A DNA stretch of 64,000 nt from Sphingomonas sp. Ant H11 (GCF_000797515.1 NZ_JSBN01000026.1:62001-126000); one strand, 5' to 3'. Numbered from the stretch's first letter, positions 8,599-17,750 are shown. Numbers and translations are program-made. Notes: generated by a model from the letters alone, not told the origin.

Positions 8599-9714
8599 TC
8601 AGTCGACAATGGCTTCGAACACGCTGGCTCTCTTCACGGTCCCGAAAAGCCCACTCAGCTCGGTCTCCTTGGACTTGACCCGCCGAAAGTCTTCAAGGGT
8701 GCGCTTATCGACGAACAGGACGTCGGTGTAGGCGGCCAACACGGCGAGGTGCTGGTCGTGAACGTCGCTGCCGGGCCGAGTGGGGCGCTCCTGCCCGTGG
8801 CGCTTCAGCGCATCGGCGATACGCCAGCTCGGGAGTCTCTGCATGCTCACGCGCTTCAGGCGCTCGAAGTGGATGCCCGCCTTCTCCGCGACGAGACGCA
8901 GATGCGACCGAAACGTCCCCAGTTCCGACAGTTCCGCGACGGTGCACTCGTCCCGGATTTCGTGCTCGTCGATCCCCTGCCTGCCGTAGGTGTCCACGAG
9001 GAGCTGGCGGACCGTCACGTCCTCCGCAGGCATCTCCTGCATGACGCGCAGGACGAAGTCGTTCGCCATCTCGAACGCCTCGGCGTCGCTCCGGCGCGGG
9101 TCGGCCGCCTTGGCGCGGAAAAAAGCGTTGCGGTGGGTCATGGCCATTACCTTCTGCCGATCGGCAGGCGCGCGGATCTCCTGCTTGCACAGCTGCCCAA
9201 CCGTCTGCCCCTCGTCCATCGTCCGCATGCCTGAGAGAGCCGAGACCATTCCTATGTGCTGGCGCCTCTCCCTCATGAGCGGACGCGCGACGTCCCAGAC
9301 CCAGCCGTCCTCTCCGACGGCAGCGACGCCAGTTCCGGTCGTCAGCAGGCGGGATCGCACGTGATCGCGCACCTCCGCCACGGTCTGGCAGCCGGAATCG
9401 TACGCGATTGCCTCGGCCGCTAGGATATCGACGATCCCGCCCAAGCCACGCTCGCCCGGCATCCGCATCCACGCCATCATCGGAAGCGACTGGAGATACG
9501 CCACCCGCGCGCTGGCGTTCGCCGGATCGTCTACGACGAGCAGCTCCTCCAGATGATGCCAGGAGAGGAACGGGATGCGCCCCTGCTCGAGCAGACGCTG
9601 GTGCAGATCTCGGGCCACCTGGCCCTTGGGCGATGTGGGCCTAATGGCGGCGTCGATCCAATCGGCCCAGTGCGACGTGTCCGGCGCGATGATCGCGGCC
9701 GTCAGGAGGGTCAT
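8599..9714 (-). CDS. PIN-like domain protein, fourth gene of the graspetide operon
   Basis: A 371-aa protein whose ATG overlaps the stop of the upstream membrane-protein gene (ATGA). The N terminus has a PIN-like first strand with Asp (IIAPDTSHWADW) and a helix with acidic residues (LSWHHLEELLVVDD). The C terminus has SDVHDQHLAVLAAYTD followed by VLFVDKRT, matching the third and fourth acidic positions of PIN nucleases. About 200 residues of mostly helical sequence separate the two halves, so this would be a PIN fold with a large insertion. PIN domains are metal-dependent RNases. The family was not recognised beyond that, and no known graspetide tailoring enzyme looks like it. Confidence 0.5.
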   Translation of the reverse strand: MTLLTAAIIAPDTSHWADWIDAAIRPTSPKGQVARDLHQRLLEQGRIPFLSWHHLEELLVVDDPANASARVAYLQSLPMMAWMRMPGERGLGGIVDILAAEAIAYDSGCQTVAEVRDHVRSRLLTTGTGVAAVGEDGWVWDVARPLMRERRQHIGMVSALSGMRTMDEGQTVGQLCKQEIRAPADRQKVMAMTHRNAFFRAKAADPRRSDAEAFEMANDFVLRVMQEMPAEDVTVRQLLVDTYGRQGIDEHEIRDECTVAELSELGTFRSHLRLVAEKAGIHFERLKRVSMQRLPSWRIADALKRHGQERPTRPGSDVHDQHLAVLAAYTDVLFVDKRTLEDFRRVKSKETELSGLFGTVKRASVFEAIVD

Positions 9715-10604
9715 GGGACTTTAGCTCCGTCCTGAGGCACAGGCGCGATCTTAAGGGTCGGAGTGGTTCCGGCAGTGGGACACGACTTCGTCGGCGACGG
9801 ATCGACGCGTCTACGATCCGTCCGCGGCTTGACCGGCCGGCGTGGCCGCGCCTCGGAGATGACAGTACCATCGGTCGGCCCGCCGGACGGCCTCACGGGC
9901 TGAGCGATCGTGCATTTCAGTTCGAACGGAACGCTAGCCGCCGGCTTCTGGACGATGACGACCTTCGGGGCGGGTGGCTCCTGCGCGGCGTTGCGAAAGC
10001 CCATCGCGTAGAACAGCGGATCGAGCAGCAGGAGCAGGATGAATATCCCGAACGCCCGGAGCAAGTGCTCGTGCGTGACCAGGATGCGCGTGACCTTCTC
10101 GTTGACCACGTCCCGCGAGTTACGTGTCGCCAGCAGTGTGCCGCGGGTCAGCTTGCGAAGGGGATTCGGCGTCTGCCAAGCGGCCACGAGCTCGGGCTCC
10201 CCGAGCTTTTGGAAACCCCGGACCTGCAGGGTCTTGAAGGCGTTGAACCCGGCTCCCGCCACGTAGACCGTCGCCAACGCGAGCACGAACAGCCGCGCCG
10301 CGTCCGGTGCCGGTCCTGCCTTCTTCTCCCAATTGGCCGCCTGCAGCGTGATGATGACCGGAACCAGCGCCGCCAGCACCGCGAGGTAGGTCGTCGCCTT
10401 GCCCTCAGCCGTGCGGACCCTCTCCATCTCGGCCGCCGCTACCTTCTGCGCCTCATCGAGCGCCCGTTCCTCGTTCGAGTTCCAGACGGCCGCCCGGATT
10501 GCAGCGCGATCCTGCTGAAGCCGTTGCGCCTCAGCGGTCTTCTGTGCCGGAGTGAGCGGCTCGATGTACGGGAAGACCGCACTGGCAATCGAATGCCAGG
10601 TCAC
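9711..10604 (-). CDS. Three-helix membrane protein of the graspetide operon
   Basis: About 297 aa from the GTG at 10604, which overlaps the ATP-grasp stop codon (GTGA); the longer open frame upstream is inside that gene. After a charged helical N terminus (about 80 residues, Gln/Ala/Glu-rich) come three hydrophobic segments: TYLAVLAALVPVIITL, LFVLALATVYVAGAGF and FGIFILLLLLDPLFYAMGF. A Pro/Arg-rich soluble tail follows with two Cys and ends DGAKVP. No ABC-transporter or protease motif is present. A role in export, immunity or membrane attack would fit its place in the operon, but the sequence decides none of these. Confidence 0.6.
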   Translation of the reverse strand: MTWHSIASAVFPYIEPLTPAQKTAEAQRLQQDRAAIRAAVWNSNEERALDEAQKVAAAEMERVRTAEGKATTYLAVLAALVPVIITLQAANWEKKAGPAPDAARLFVLALATVYVAGAGFNAFKTLQVRGFQKLGEPELVAAWQTPNPLRKLTRGTLLATRNSRDVVNEKVTRILVTHEHLLRAFGIFILLLLLDPLFYAMGFRNAAQEPPAPKVVIVQKPAASVPFELKCTIAQPVRPSGGPTDGTVISEARPRRPVKPRTDRRRVDPSPTKSCPTAGTTPTLKIAPVPQDGAKVP

Positions 10605-11566
10605 GTCGATGAGCCTGCGCAAAGGGCATCGACGATCGCGGCCGACACCGGGGCGCCCGTTCGCTGCTCGATCCAGGCCCACTGCCCGTTCGGGTTGGCC
10701 TCCAGGAACCAGAAGCGGCCATCCGGATCTTCGATGAGGTCGATCGCGGCAAACCGCAGGCCGAGGTCGCGTGTGACCGAGATGCAGGCGGAAGCCACAT
10801 CAACCGGCAGTTCCATGGCCTCGTGGTCAAGATCCCCGCGAACGGCCTTCCGCCAGTCGACCTGTGTCTCGTCATAGGCTTGGGACAGTATGCGGGTCGC
10901 GAAGGCTCGGTCGTCCACCACGAGCAATCGGATGTCCGACCGCTTCGAAATCTCCCGCTGCAGGATCATCGGCGCACGCCGAAAACCGTCGGCGTCGGCC
11001 GCATCAAGCGCATCCACCCGGCTGGTGAAGACGACACTGCCGATCTCGCCGTCGTTGATGAGGGCGTGCCGAAGAGGCTTCGCCACCATAGGCCCCTCTG
11101 CGAGGAAGGCGCGGGCATGCCCGAACGCATTCGTGACGAGTGTGCCAGGGATCTGGAGCCCGACGCGGCGGGCGGCGGCGAGCTGCCTCGGCTTGTCTTC
11201 GGCGCGCAGGATAGAGAACGGAGAGTTCAGCCACCGCCCCTCAAGTGCGTTCCAGAGGCTCCGGACTATCGCCGACCATTCCGCAACGACGTACTCGGCG
11301 ACGGCGTCGCTCCCACTAACCTCGATATTGCCCGGCCGGCGATAGTAGGCGCCCGTCACATCCGCGAGGGACAGGTCACCGCACGGTCCGGTCAGCGTGA
11401 GGTTCGAAGGGTCGCCATCCACCATCGCGATCTCATGCTGCGGCAGGTCTTCGGTATTCAGGCGGATGAAGCGCATGCCGCGTCGGCGCATCTCCATGAC
11501 GACGTAGTCGGTCGTCACGTCGCGCTTGTTGGTTACGAGGAGGATCAATCCGGAAAGCGCGCTCAC
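10601..11566 (-). CDS. MvdD-like ATP-grasp ligase (graspetide macrocyclase)
   Basis: A protein of 321 aa starting at the GTG at 11566, which overlaps the precursor stop codon (GTGA). The N-terminal about 90 residues resemble the MvdD pre-ATP-grasp domain (LILLVTNKRDVTTDYV...LNTEDLP...YYRRP). The ATP-grasp core follows: NSPFSILRAEDKPRQL, MVAKPLRHA with the ATP-binding Lys, LQREISKRSDIRLLVV, and the metal-binding FAAIDLIED...FWFLEANPNGQWAW. RimK/MvdD-type enzymes activate Asp/Glu side chains as acyl phosphates and join them to Thr/Ser hydroxyls (esters) or Lys (amides) on a precursor peptide. The adjacent gene encodes exactly such a Thr/Asp/Glu repeat peptide. Confidence 0.8.
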   Translation of the reverse strand: MSALSGLILLVTNKRDVTTDYVVMEMRRRGMRFIRLNTEDLPQHEIAMVDGDPSNLTLTGPCGDLSLADVTGAYYRRPGNIEVSGSDAVAEYVVAEWSAIVRSLWNALEGRWLNSPFSILRAEDKPRQLAAARRVGLQIPGTLVTNAFGHARAFLAEGPMVAKPLRHALINDGEIGSVVFTSRVDALDAADADGFRRAPMILQREISKRSDIRLLVVDDRAFATRILSQAYDETQVDWRKAVRGDLDHEAMELPVDVASACISVTRDLGLRFAAIDLIEDPDGRFWFLEANPNGQWAWIEQRTGAPVSAAIVDALCAGSST

Positions 11567-11937
11567 CAATATGGCGCTACCGCTTCGTCGTCCCGCTCCT
11601 GTTGGACCTCGGTCTTTGTTTGCAACTCGGGCAGGCACAGGGACGCGTCCTCGTCGTCCACCTCCTGTCGGACGCGCGTCCCGGTGCTCGTCTCCAGCAC
11701 CCCGAAGCGCGACGGATCGTCGTCGTCCACCTCGACCTGCGTCATGGTCTTGCTCTGCGTCACGACCAGCCCACCGCCGGCGACCTCGATGATCGGCACG
11801 GCACCGTCCTCGCCGTCCACAACCCAGACCCCCAGCTCGGACGAATAGCGACCCGGCATCTCGGCGTCGGCGGACCTCGGCGTGGCGAAGCGAAGCAGGA
11901 ACGGTTCGGCGGACGTAATTGGAGAATGAACGGTCAT
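11563..11937 (-). CDS. Graspetide precursor peptide with three Thr/acid core repeats
   Basis: About 124 aa from the ATG at 11937 (an ATG two codons earlier, at 11943, is equally possible; the open frame runs further upstream but looks non-coding). The leader carries AEPFLLRFATP, resembling the PFFARFL-type leader helix bound by graspetide ATP-grasp enzymes, then PGRYSSELGVWV. The C-terminal half holds three imperfect repeats: KTMTQVEVDDDDP, TGTRVRQEVDDEDA and TKTEVQQERDDEAVAP, consensus TxTxV..ExDDED. The spaced Thr followed by acidic clusters is what an ester-forming macrocyclase needs. The stop codon overlaps the ligase start, so the pair is translationally coupled. The ester pattern and a final cleavage site cannot be read from the sequence. 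Confidence 0.75.
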   Translation of the reverse strand: MTVHSPITSAEPFLLRFATPRSADAEMPGRYSSELGVWVVDGEDGAVPIIEVAGGGLVVTQSKTMTQVEVDDDDPSRFGVLETSTGTRVRQEVDDEDASLCLPELQTKTEVQQERDDEAVAPYW

Positions 11938-12189
11938 CGGCATCGATCCAGTGGCGGTGTCGTGGATCAGGAACATATAGGGAAGATTGAGGACTAGAGG
12001 AAGTGTTTCAACAATCATTCCGCAAATGAAACCACCGTTACGGAACTGCCAATATCCGTAAGGATGACAGCACTTGGACATCATCGACTGGCGTGCGGTC
12101 AAGTGGAGCGCTAAGTCGAAGCATCAAAAGGTGTCACCCACTATCTGAGCACTGCCCTTCGGCCTACAGCTTTGATAGGGACAGAGCCC
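11938..12189. other. Divergent intergenic region between graspetide operon and exonuclease gene
   Basis: Divergent promoters must lie here. The part at 11990-12070 is more AT-rich than its surroundings and is the likely graspetide promoter region, but no convincing -35/-10 pair or operator was found. The exonuclease start at 12190 is preceded by GGGACAGAG, a usable ribosome binding site. Confidence 0.35.
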
Positions 12190-13088
12190 ATGAGCGACAC
12201 CGCCCCCGATCTGGCAGATTTGGCCAACCTTCTTAGCGCGAGTGACAACTATCGCGTCCAGCGACGCCTCATGCCGCGCTCGACGGTTACGCCACCTGAC
12301 GGCACGCCGACCAAGACGGCGCTCCTCATCGATGTGGAGACGACCGGCCTTGATCTCCAGAAGGACGAGATCATCGAGTTGGCGATGATTTCTTTTACTT
12401 ATTCCCTCGACGGCCGGGTTTTCGAGATCGGCGAGACATTCCAGCGGTTCCAAGAGCCCAGTGCTCCGATCTCTCCTGAGATCACCCGGATCACGGGGAT
12501 CACCGACGCCATGGTGGCGGGCCATACGATAGACGTGGCTGAGGTCGCCGCCTTCGCCAGGCCGGCCGCGCTCGTGATCGCCCACAATGCCGGATTCGAT
12601 CGCCGCTTTGCGGAGCGTCTCAGCGACGTTTTCGCTACGAAGGCATGGGCGTGCTCGATGTCCCAAATCGACTGGGCGGCCGAAGGCTTTGAAGGCACTA
12701 AGCTCCATTATCTCGCGGCGGGCGCAGGCTTTTTCTACGATCGGCACCGGGCGGAGCATGATTGCCGCGCCGTGATCGAACTGCTCGCCTCGGACCTTCC
12801 GGTGTCCAACAGGACGGCGCTTGCGATCCTGCTTGACCGGGCGCGCCAGCCCACCTGGCGCATCTGGGCCGAAAATTCACCCTATGACCTGAAGGATGCG
12901 CTCAAAGCGCGCGGATACCGCTGGAACGGTGATGGCAATCCAAATCCGCGCGCTGGTACGTCGATGTCGACGATGCCCGGCGCGAAGCGGAGATCAGCTT
13001 CCTGAGAAAGGAGATCTATCTGCGAGACGTCGAGCTGCTCGTGCACAGAATGGATGCCTACAACCGCTTCTCGGACAGGCAGAACTAA
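12190..13088 (+). CDS. DnaQ-like 3'-5' exonuclease (one frame break near the end)
   Basis: About 299 aa. Exonuclease motifs are complete: ExoI LIDVETTGLD (DxE), ExoII VIAHNAGFDRRF and ExoIII HRAEHDCRAVIELL (HxxxxD, DEDDh type). The C-terminal region DALKARGYRWNGDGNP is typical of stand-alone DnaQ-like proteins. The frame breaks near 12950 (GCGCGCTGG). After a one-base shift it continues as WYVDVDDARREAEISFLRKE and ends at TAA 13086-13088, the expected C terminus for this family. The start is the ATG at 12190 (MSDTAP); an in-frame TTG 18 bases upstream is less likely. The stop codon is only 31 bp before the GajA start on the same strand, so it may be an accessory gene of the Gabija locus. Confidence 0.75.
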
Positions 13089-13119
13089 CAGGCTACAGAT
13101 CAAACGGGGGACGTCGTTC

Positions 13120-15255
13120 GTGCACATTTCAAGGCTGCAACTTGTCAATTATCGGAATTTCGAGCGCGCGAACGTAATCTTCAACAAGGGCGTGAACACA
13201 ATCATCGGCGAGAACGGATCGGGCAAGACCAACCTGTTCCGGGCGCTGCGCCTCCTGCTTGACGACACGCTGCTACGCTCGGCATATCGGCTCGACGAGA
13301 AGGATTTCCACCGTGGCCTCGGCGACTGGCGGGGTCACTGGGTGGTCATCAGCCTCGAGTTCGATGATGTATCCCAGGACGAGGCGATTCAGTCCCTCTT
13401 CCTGCATGGGACCGGTAACGTCGCCGACGGCGCGATCGGCAAGGCGACCTACAACCTCATCTTTCGCCCCAAGGCGGCAGTTCGGCGGGTGCTGGCCGAC
13501 CTTGCCGTCGGCGATACCGCCGGCCTCGCCGAGGCACGTTCGAAGATCACCATAGCGGATTATGAAACGATCTTCACCGGCAAGAGCGCCGCCGACTTCA
13601 TCGAACCCGACACTTACAGGCAGCTGGTCGGCGACTTTGATGCAGTAATATTCCCCCAGGAACTGACTAACCCCGCTATCGGAGGCGTAATCCCAGGCAT
13701 GCTCTCGATCTCGCGCGAGGTGTGCTTCACCTTCGTGCAAGCACTGCGCGATGTGGTCGCCGACTTCCAGAACAACCGCACCAATCCGCTGCTGACCTTG
13801 CTCAAGGGCCGGAGCGGCGAGATCGACCCGCAGAGCTTTGAGCCGATCAGCGCACTCGTTAAAGGGCTCAATGGTGCGATCGAGGGCCTGCCGGATGTCG
13901 GCACCATTCGCACCGATATCCGCGATACGATCACCGATGCAGCCGGTGGGACTTATTCGCCGCGATCAATTTCGATACGCTCCGACCTTTCCGACGAGGC
14001 CGACCGCCTCTTCCAGTCGCTCAAGCTGTTCGTGGGCGAGAGCGAGGAGCTATATGAGGGCGCGATCCACGAGTTGAGCCTAGGCGGCGCGAACCTCATC
14101 TACCTGACGCTGAAGCTGCTCGAGTTCAAATATCAAAAGCAGAAGCAGTCCTTCGCCAACTTCCTCGTGATCGAGGAGCCGGAGGCACACATTCACACCC
14201 ACATTCAGAAGACGCTGTTCGACCGGCTGAATTATGATGACACCCAGGTCATCTATTCGACCCACTCGACCCACATTTCCGAGGTCAGCAACGTCGAGAA
14301 CATAAGCATTCTCGGCCGCCAGGGCGGGCGATGCGAAGTTTTCCAGCCGTCCGCTGGACTCGATGTCGGTCAGATCGGCAACATCCAGCGCTACCTTGAT
14401 GCGGTCCGCAGCAACCTGCTCTTCGCCAAAAGTGTGGTGCTGGTGGAGGGCGACGCGGAGGAGATCCTGATCCCGATCCTCGTCAAGAAAGTCTTCGGGG
14501 TCAGCCTGGACGAGTTGGGCATCAGCCTGATCAACATCCGCAGCACAGGCTTCGAGAATGTGGCAATCCTCTTTCACGACGATCGCATCCGCAAGCGCTG
14601 CGCAATCATCACAGACCTCGACCGCGCGTTCATCGAAACGGTCGAGGACATGCTCGACGACGACGATGAGATCGCCGCGAAGAAGAAGGCGCTGGCGTCA
14701 CAGGTCGCAGGGTTTCGGCGCGAGGCGGCGCTCAAGCAGCTGTGCGACGGCAATCGCTGGTTGACGACGCATTTCGCCGATCACACCTTCGAGGTCGATT
14801 TCGTCTCCTCCGGCAACGCCGGCACCGTCGTTTCGGTGCTGGGCGACGTCTACAAGGATGCAGCCACCATCGCGACGTCGAAGTCGGAACTGGAATCGGG
14901 TGACATCGCGCGCTTCGGCACGCGCGTGCTGACGATGGCGCGCAACGCCGGAAAGGGCTGGTTCGCGATCATACTCGGGCGCATGATCACACCAGAGACC
15001 GTCATCCCGGATTATATCCTCGACGCGATCTTCGAGGTGCATATCCCGGTCTCGATCGGGACGTGGGCGAGCGTGCTAGACTATCGGCTGTCGGTGCTCG
15101 CAGCATCTCAGCTTCACGCGCCCGCGGACATCGCCGCGATGCGCGCGCAGATTGGCCGCTACCGTCGCAGCGAGATCGACTTTGCCGGGATCCGGGCCGA
15201 GATGCTCCAGGCTTTTCCGGCCGACGGCATCAACGCAATCTTGGCGAGCTTCTGA
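13120..15255 (+). CDS. gajA: GajA: OLD-family ATPase-TOPRIM nuclease of a Gabija system
   Basis: A 711-aa protein from the GTG at 13120, nine bases after GGGGG. N-terminal ABC ATPase: Walker A GENGSGKTN (residues 30-38), signature-like LSLGGANL, Walker B FLVIEEPEAH (about 347-356) and STHSTHISE. C-terminal TOPRIM: SVVLVEGDAEEILIPIL (about 438-454, catalytic Glu) and IITDLDRAF (about 495-503, DxD). This architecture directly followed by a UvrD-type helicase defines class 2 OLD proteins, i.e. Gabija GajA, a nucleotide-sensing nuclease that acts against phage DNA. It is longer than the 578-residue Bacillus prototype, mainly in the ATPase insert and after the TOPRIM. The stop codon is one base from the helicase start. 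Confidence 0.85.
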   Translation: MHISRLQLVNYRNFERANVIFNKGVNTIIGENGSGKTNLFRALRLLLDDTLLRSAYRLDEKDFHRGLGDWRGHWVVISLEFDDVSQDEAIQSLFLHGTGNVADGAIGKATYNLIFRPKAAVRRVLADLAVGDTAGLAEARSKITIADYETIFTGKSAADFIEPDTYRQLVGDFDAVIFPQELTNPAIGGVIPGMLSISREVCFTFVQALRDVVADFQNNRTNPLLTLLKGRSGEIDPQSFEPISALVKGLNGAIEGLPDVGTIRTDIRDTITDAAGGTYSPRSISIRSDLSDEADRLFQSLKLFVGESEELYEGAIHELSLGGANLIYLTLKLLEFKYQKQKQSFANFLVIEEPEAHIHTHIQKTLFDRLNYDDTQVIYSTHSTHISEVSNVENISILGRQGGRCEVFQPSAGLDVGQIGNIQRYLDAVRSNLLFAKSVVLVEGDAEEILIPILVKKVFGVSLDELGISLINIRSTGFENVAILFHDDRIRKRCAIITDLDRAFIETVEDMLDDDDEIAAKKKALASQVAGFRREAALKQLCDGNRWLTTHFADHTFEVDFVSSGNAGTVVSVLGDVYKDAATIATSKSELESGDIARFGTRVLTMARNAGKGWFAIILGRMITPETVIPDYILDAIFEVHIPVSIGTWASVLDYRLSVLAASQLHAPADIAAMRAQIGRYRRSEIDFAGIRAEMLQAFPADGINAILASF

Positions 15256-15256
15256 A

Positions 15257-17057
15257 ATGTTTGTCTGGGACAGGAAGGATCTGAACGACGCGCAGGTCGC
15301 GGCCATCGAACATCCCGGCAGCGTTTTCCTTGTTGCGTGCCCGGGAAGCGGGAAAACGAGAACCCTCACCTACAAGATCGCCCGCCTGCTATCGCAGCTC
15401 AAATCGGACAAGAAGCGCGTTGTGGCGATCACCTACACGCACCGGGCGGCGGACGAGATCCACGAGCGGATCGAACAGCTCGGCGTCGATACGAGCCAGT
15501 TGTGGATCGGCACGATACACTCCTTCTGCATTGAGTGGATCCTCAAGCCCTATGGGGTCTACCATCCGGCGCTTAAGCACGGGTTTCGGGTCATCAACGC
15601 CCATGACACCGAATGTATGCACGAGGAGCTGTGCAGCGCGGTGCGGGACACTAAGCTCACCAGCTTCGACTGCGCTTATTACTTCAAGCCGAGCGGCTTT
15701 GTTCTGACCTGCAACAAGACGGCTAAGCATGAGGCGATAAAGGGGGTCCTGCGAGCCTATTGGCGGAAGCTTCGTGCCGAGCGGCAGGTAGATTTCGAGT
15801 TGATCCTCTTCTACGCCTACCAGCTCATCGAGAAGCACCCCTCAATCAGCGTACTCCTCGGTTCGATCTTCGAATGCGTGCTCGTCGATGAGTTTCAGGA
15901 CACGCGCGAGATACAATATGCGATCTTGGCGTCGATCTTGAAGGGGTCGAAAGGCCAAGCGTCCGCTTTCGTCGTGGGAGACCCCAATCAGGCGATTTAT
16001 GGTTCGCTTGGGGGCTATGCGATCACTGCAGCGGACTTCGGTACGCGGTGTGGAATCGCGTTCAAGGAAATGGACCTATCGGACAATTACCGCTCGTCCG
16101 CCCGCATCGTGAGCTATTTCGGCCTTTACAATGTTTTCCCTGCTAAGATCGAGCCCGTGGGCACGGACAGGAAGTATGCGAGCGTGGTGTCGTTCGACCA
16201 GGAGACCCACCGCGACGGACTCGAGGACGAGCTTGTACGGCTTATTAAGTACAACGTCGAAACGCTCGGCATCGCTCCGCAAGAGGTCTGCATCGTTGCC
16301 CCCTGGTGGGTTCATCTCGCGAGCATGACGCGGCGGCTGGTCGCAGCCCTTCCGGGCTATTCGTTCGACGGCCCAGGAATGGTGCCCTTCGCGCGCGACG
16401 TCGATAATTTTTGGTACAAGCTCGCCCGGATCATCCTGACGGAGGCTTCTCCGCAACTCTACGTGCGCAGAATGCGATGGGCGGGCGAAGTGATCTCGGG
16501 CCTGAGCGACGTGGGCATCGACATTCCGGGGCTGGACCGCAAGGCGCTGCTGCGCGCCTGCAATGCCATCACCATCGCCGAGACCGATGGTCTCGTTTTC
16601 CTTCGAGCGTTTTTTCGACGAGCTATGCGCCGCTTTTGGCATCGATTACCACGCTTGCGCGTCGCTCCAGGAGCACCACGACGCCTTCTTCGAATGCTCG
16701 CAGAAGCGCATCGACCGGCTCGTCAAGGAAGGCTCGGCGGCGATCGCCGAGCTGGCGATGTTCAGGAAGGTCTTTGCGGGCCGGACTGGCATTACTGTGT
16801 CGACGATCCATGGGGTCAAGGGCGCCGAATATGACGCGGTGATCGCTTATGGGTTGCTGGAAGGCATGGTCCCACATTTCAGCGACCCAGATCAGGTCGA
16901 GACAGCGAAGAAGCTCGTGTACGTGGTGTCGTCGCGGGCCAGAAAGAATCTACATCTGATCTCTGAGCGTGGTCGAAGCCGAGGCTGGAGCGGAGACTAT
17001 CAACCGACAGATGTCCTTGCCGGATGTGCATTCCAATACGATCACGTACCTACCTAA
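15257..17057 (+). CDS. gajB: GajB: UvrD-like helicase of a Gabija system (one frame break)
   Basis: An SF1 helicase of about 599 aa. Motifs: Q-motif region LNDAQVAAIEH, Walker A ACPGSGKTRT (27-36), motif Ia AITYTHRAADEI, motif II VLVDEFQDT (about 208), motif III VGDPNQAIYG (about 240), motif IV LSDNYRSS, motif V STIHGVKGAEYD and motif VI VVSSRARKNL. The frame breaks near 16590-16605 (CTCGTTTTCC): one reading ends at 16834, while the helicase C terminus continues as SFERFFDELCAAFGIDYHA to 17057. All motifs are intact once the shift is bridged, so a consensus indel is likely. In Gabija, GajB forms a large complex around GajA and feeds it DNA-end or nucleotide signals. Confidence 0.8.
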
Positions 17058-17298
17058 AGTGGTCTCCTCGTCCGCGCGATCAACGGCTACCTGGCGCTCT
17101 CTTACGGTGTGATCCGGTAGGTGGGCTGCTTATCGGGCGGCCCCTGCTCGCGTGCAGGGTCTTAGTTGCGTCCGATAAACGCGATTCTCGGACATAAGAA
17201 TTGGCTTCGAGAGGGCTGCCGATATCGAGCAATGCGTTCTCACGTCATCGTTGCACTCGCGCCGGCATCGACCGATTGACTCCCGGCCTGCGATCTCG
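17058..17298. other. Intergenic region after the Gabija locus
   Basis: No supported gene. A candidate promoter for the next gene could lie near the less GC-rich 17170-17205, but no clear consensus boxes were found. Confidence 0.3.
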
Positions 17299-17619
17299 AT
17301 GATGCTCGCCATGAACGTAACGCCCCTGATCGCACCCGAGGTTCGCGCCGCAGTCGACCGCCTGTTCGATCTCGCAAGCAGCGACACCGGTCAGGCGGGT
17401 CGTGTCGCCAATTTCCTTCTCGCATGGCACAATGGAGCGGATTGGGGCGGTTTTGATCTCGCCGATCTCTTTGGCGTCGACCGCGCAATCGCCGCCGACA
17501 TGGCGACGATCTTCACGTTCCTTGGCCAGTATCCAAGCGGCATCTATCCGGACGCGTTCGGGCATGGTGACGACATTGTCCCGATCCTGCAGCGCTGGCG
17601 CGGTTACACGGACGAATAG
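17299..17619 (+). CDS. DUF7673-like small protein
   Basis: About 106 aa from the ATG at 17299 (ATG 17311, MNVTPLIAP, is an alternative). The core AVDRLFDLASSDTGQAGRV, then FLLAWHNGADWGGFDL and ADMATIFTFLGQ, with PDAFGHGDDI near the end, matches a small uncharacterised family common on proteobacterial plasmids and integrative elements. It is acidic and soluble, with no catalytic motif. It sits alone between the Gabija locus and the AbiE pair. Function unknown. Confidence 0.65.
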   Translation: MMLAMNVTPLIAPEVRAAVDRLFDLASSDTGQAGRVANFLLAWHNGADWGGFDLADLFGVDRAIAADMATIFTFLGQYPSGIYPDAFGHGDDIVPILQRWRGYTDE

Positions 17620-17750
17620 ACACCACGGTAGGCCAGGCCAGGCGGAAGCGCTGTCGTTTCCTCTCCCGGAATGCTCCACATTCTCGCTTGGCGGTCGGTC
17701 AAGCGGCAGTTCGAGGCTAGCATTGTCGAAAAACGTCCATTCCGTTCCTA

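Noticed and set aside
8560-9234. A 224-codon plus-strand frame opposite the PIN-like gene
   Set aside because: The minus-strand product has better composition and fits the overlap-coupled operon; the plus-strand product is a shadow.
13120-15255. Stand-alone class 1 OLD nuclease instead of GajA
   Set aside because: The UvrD-type helicase begins one base after the stop codon, which defines the class 2 / Gabija arrangement.
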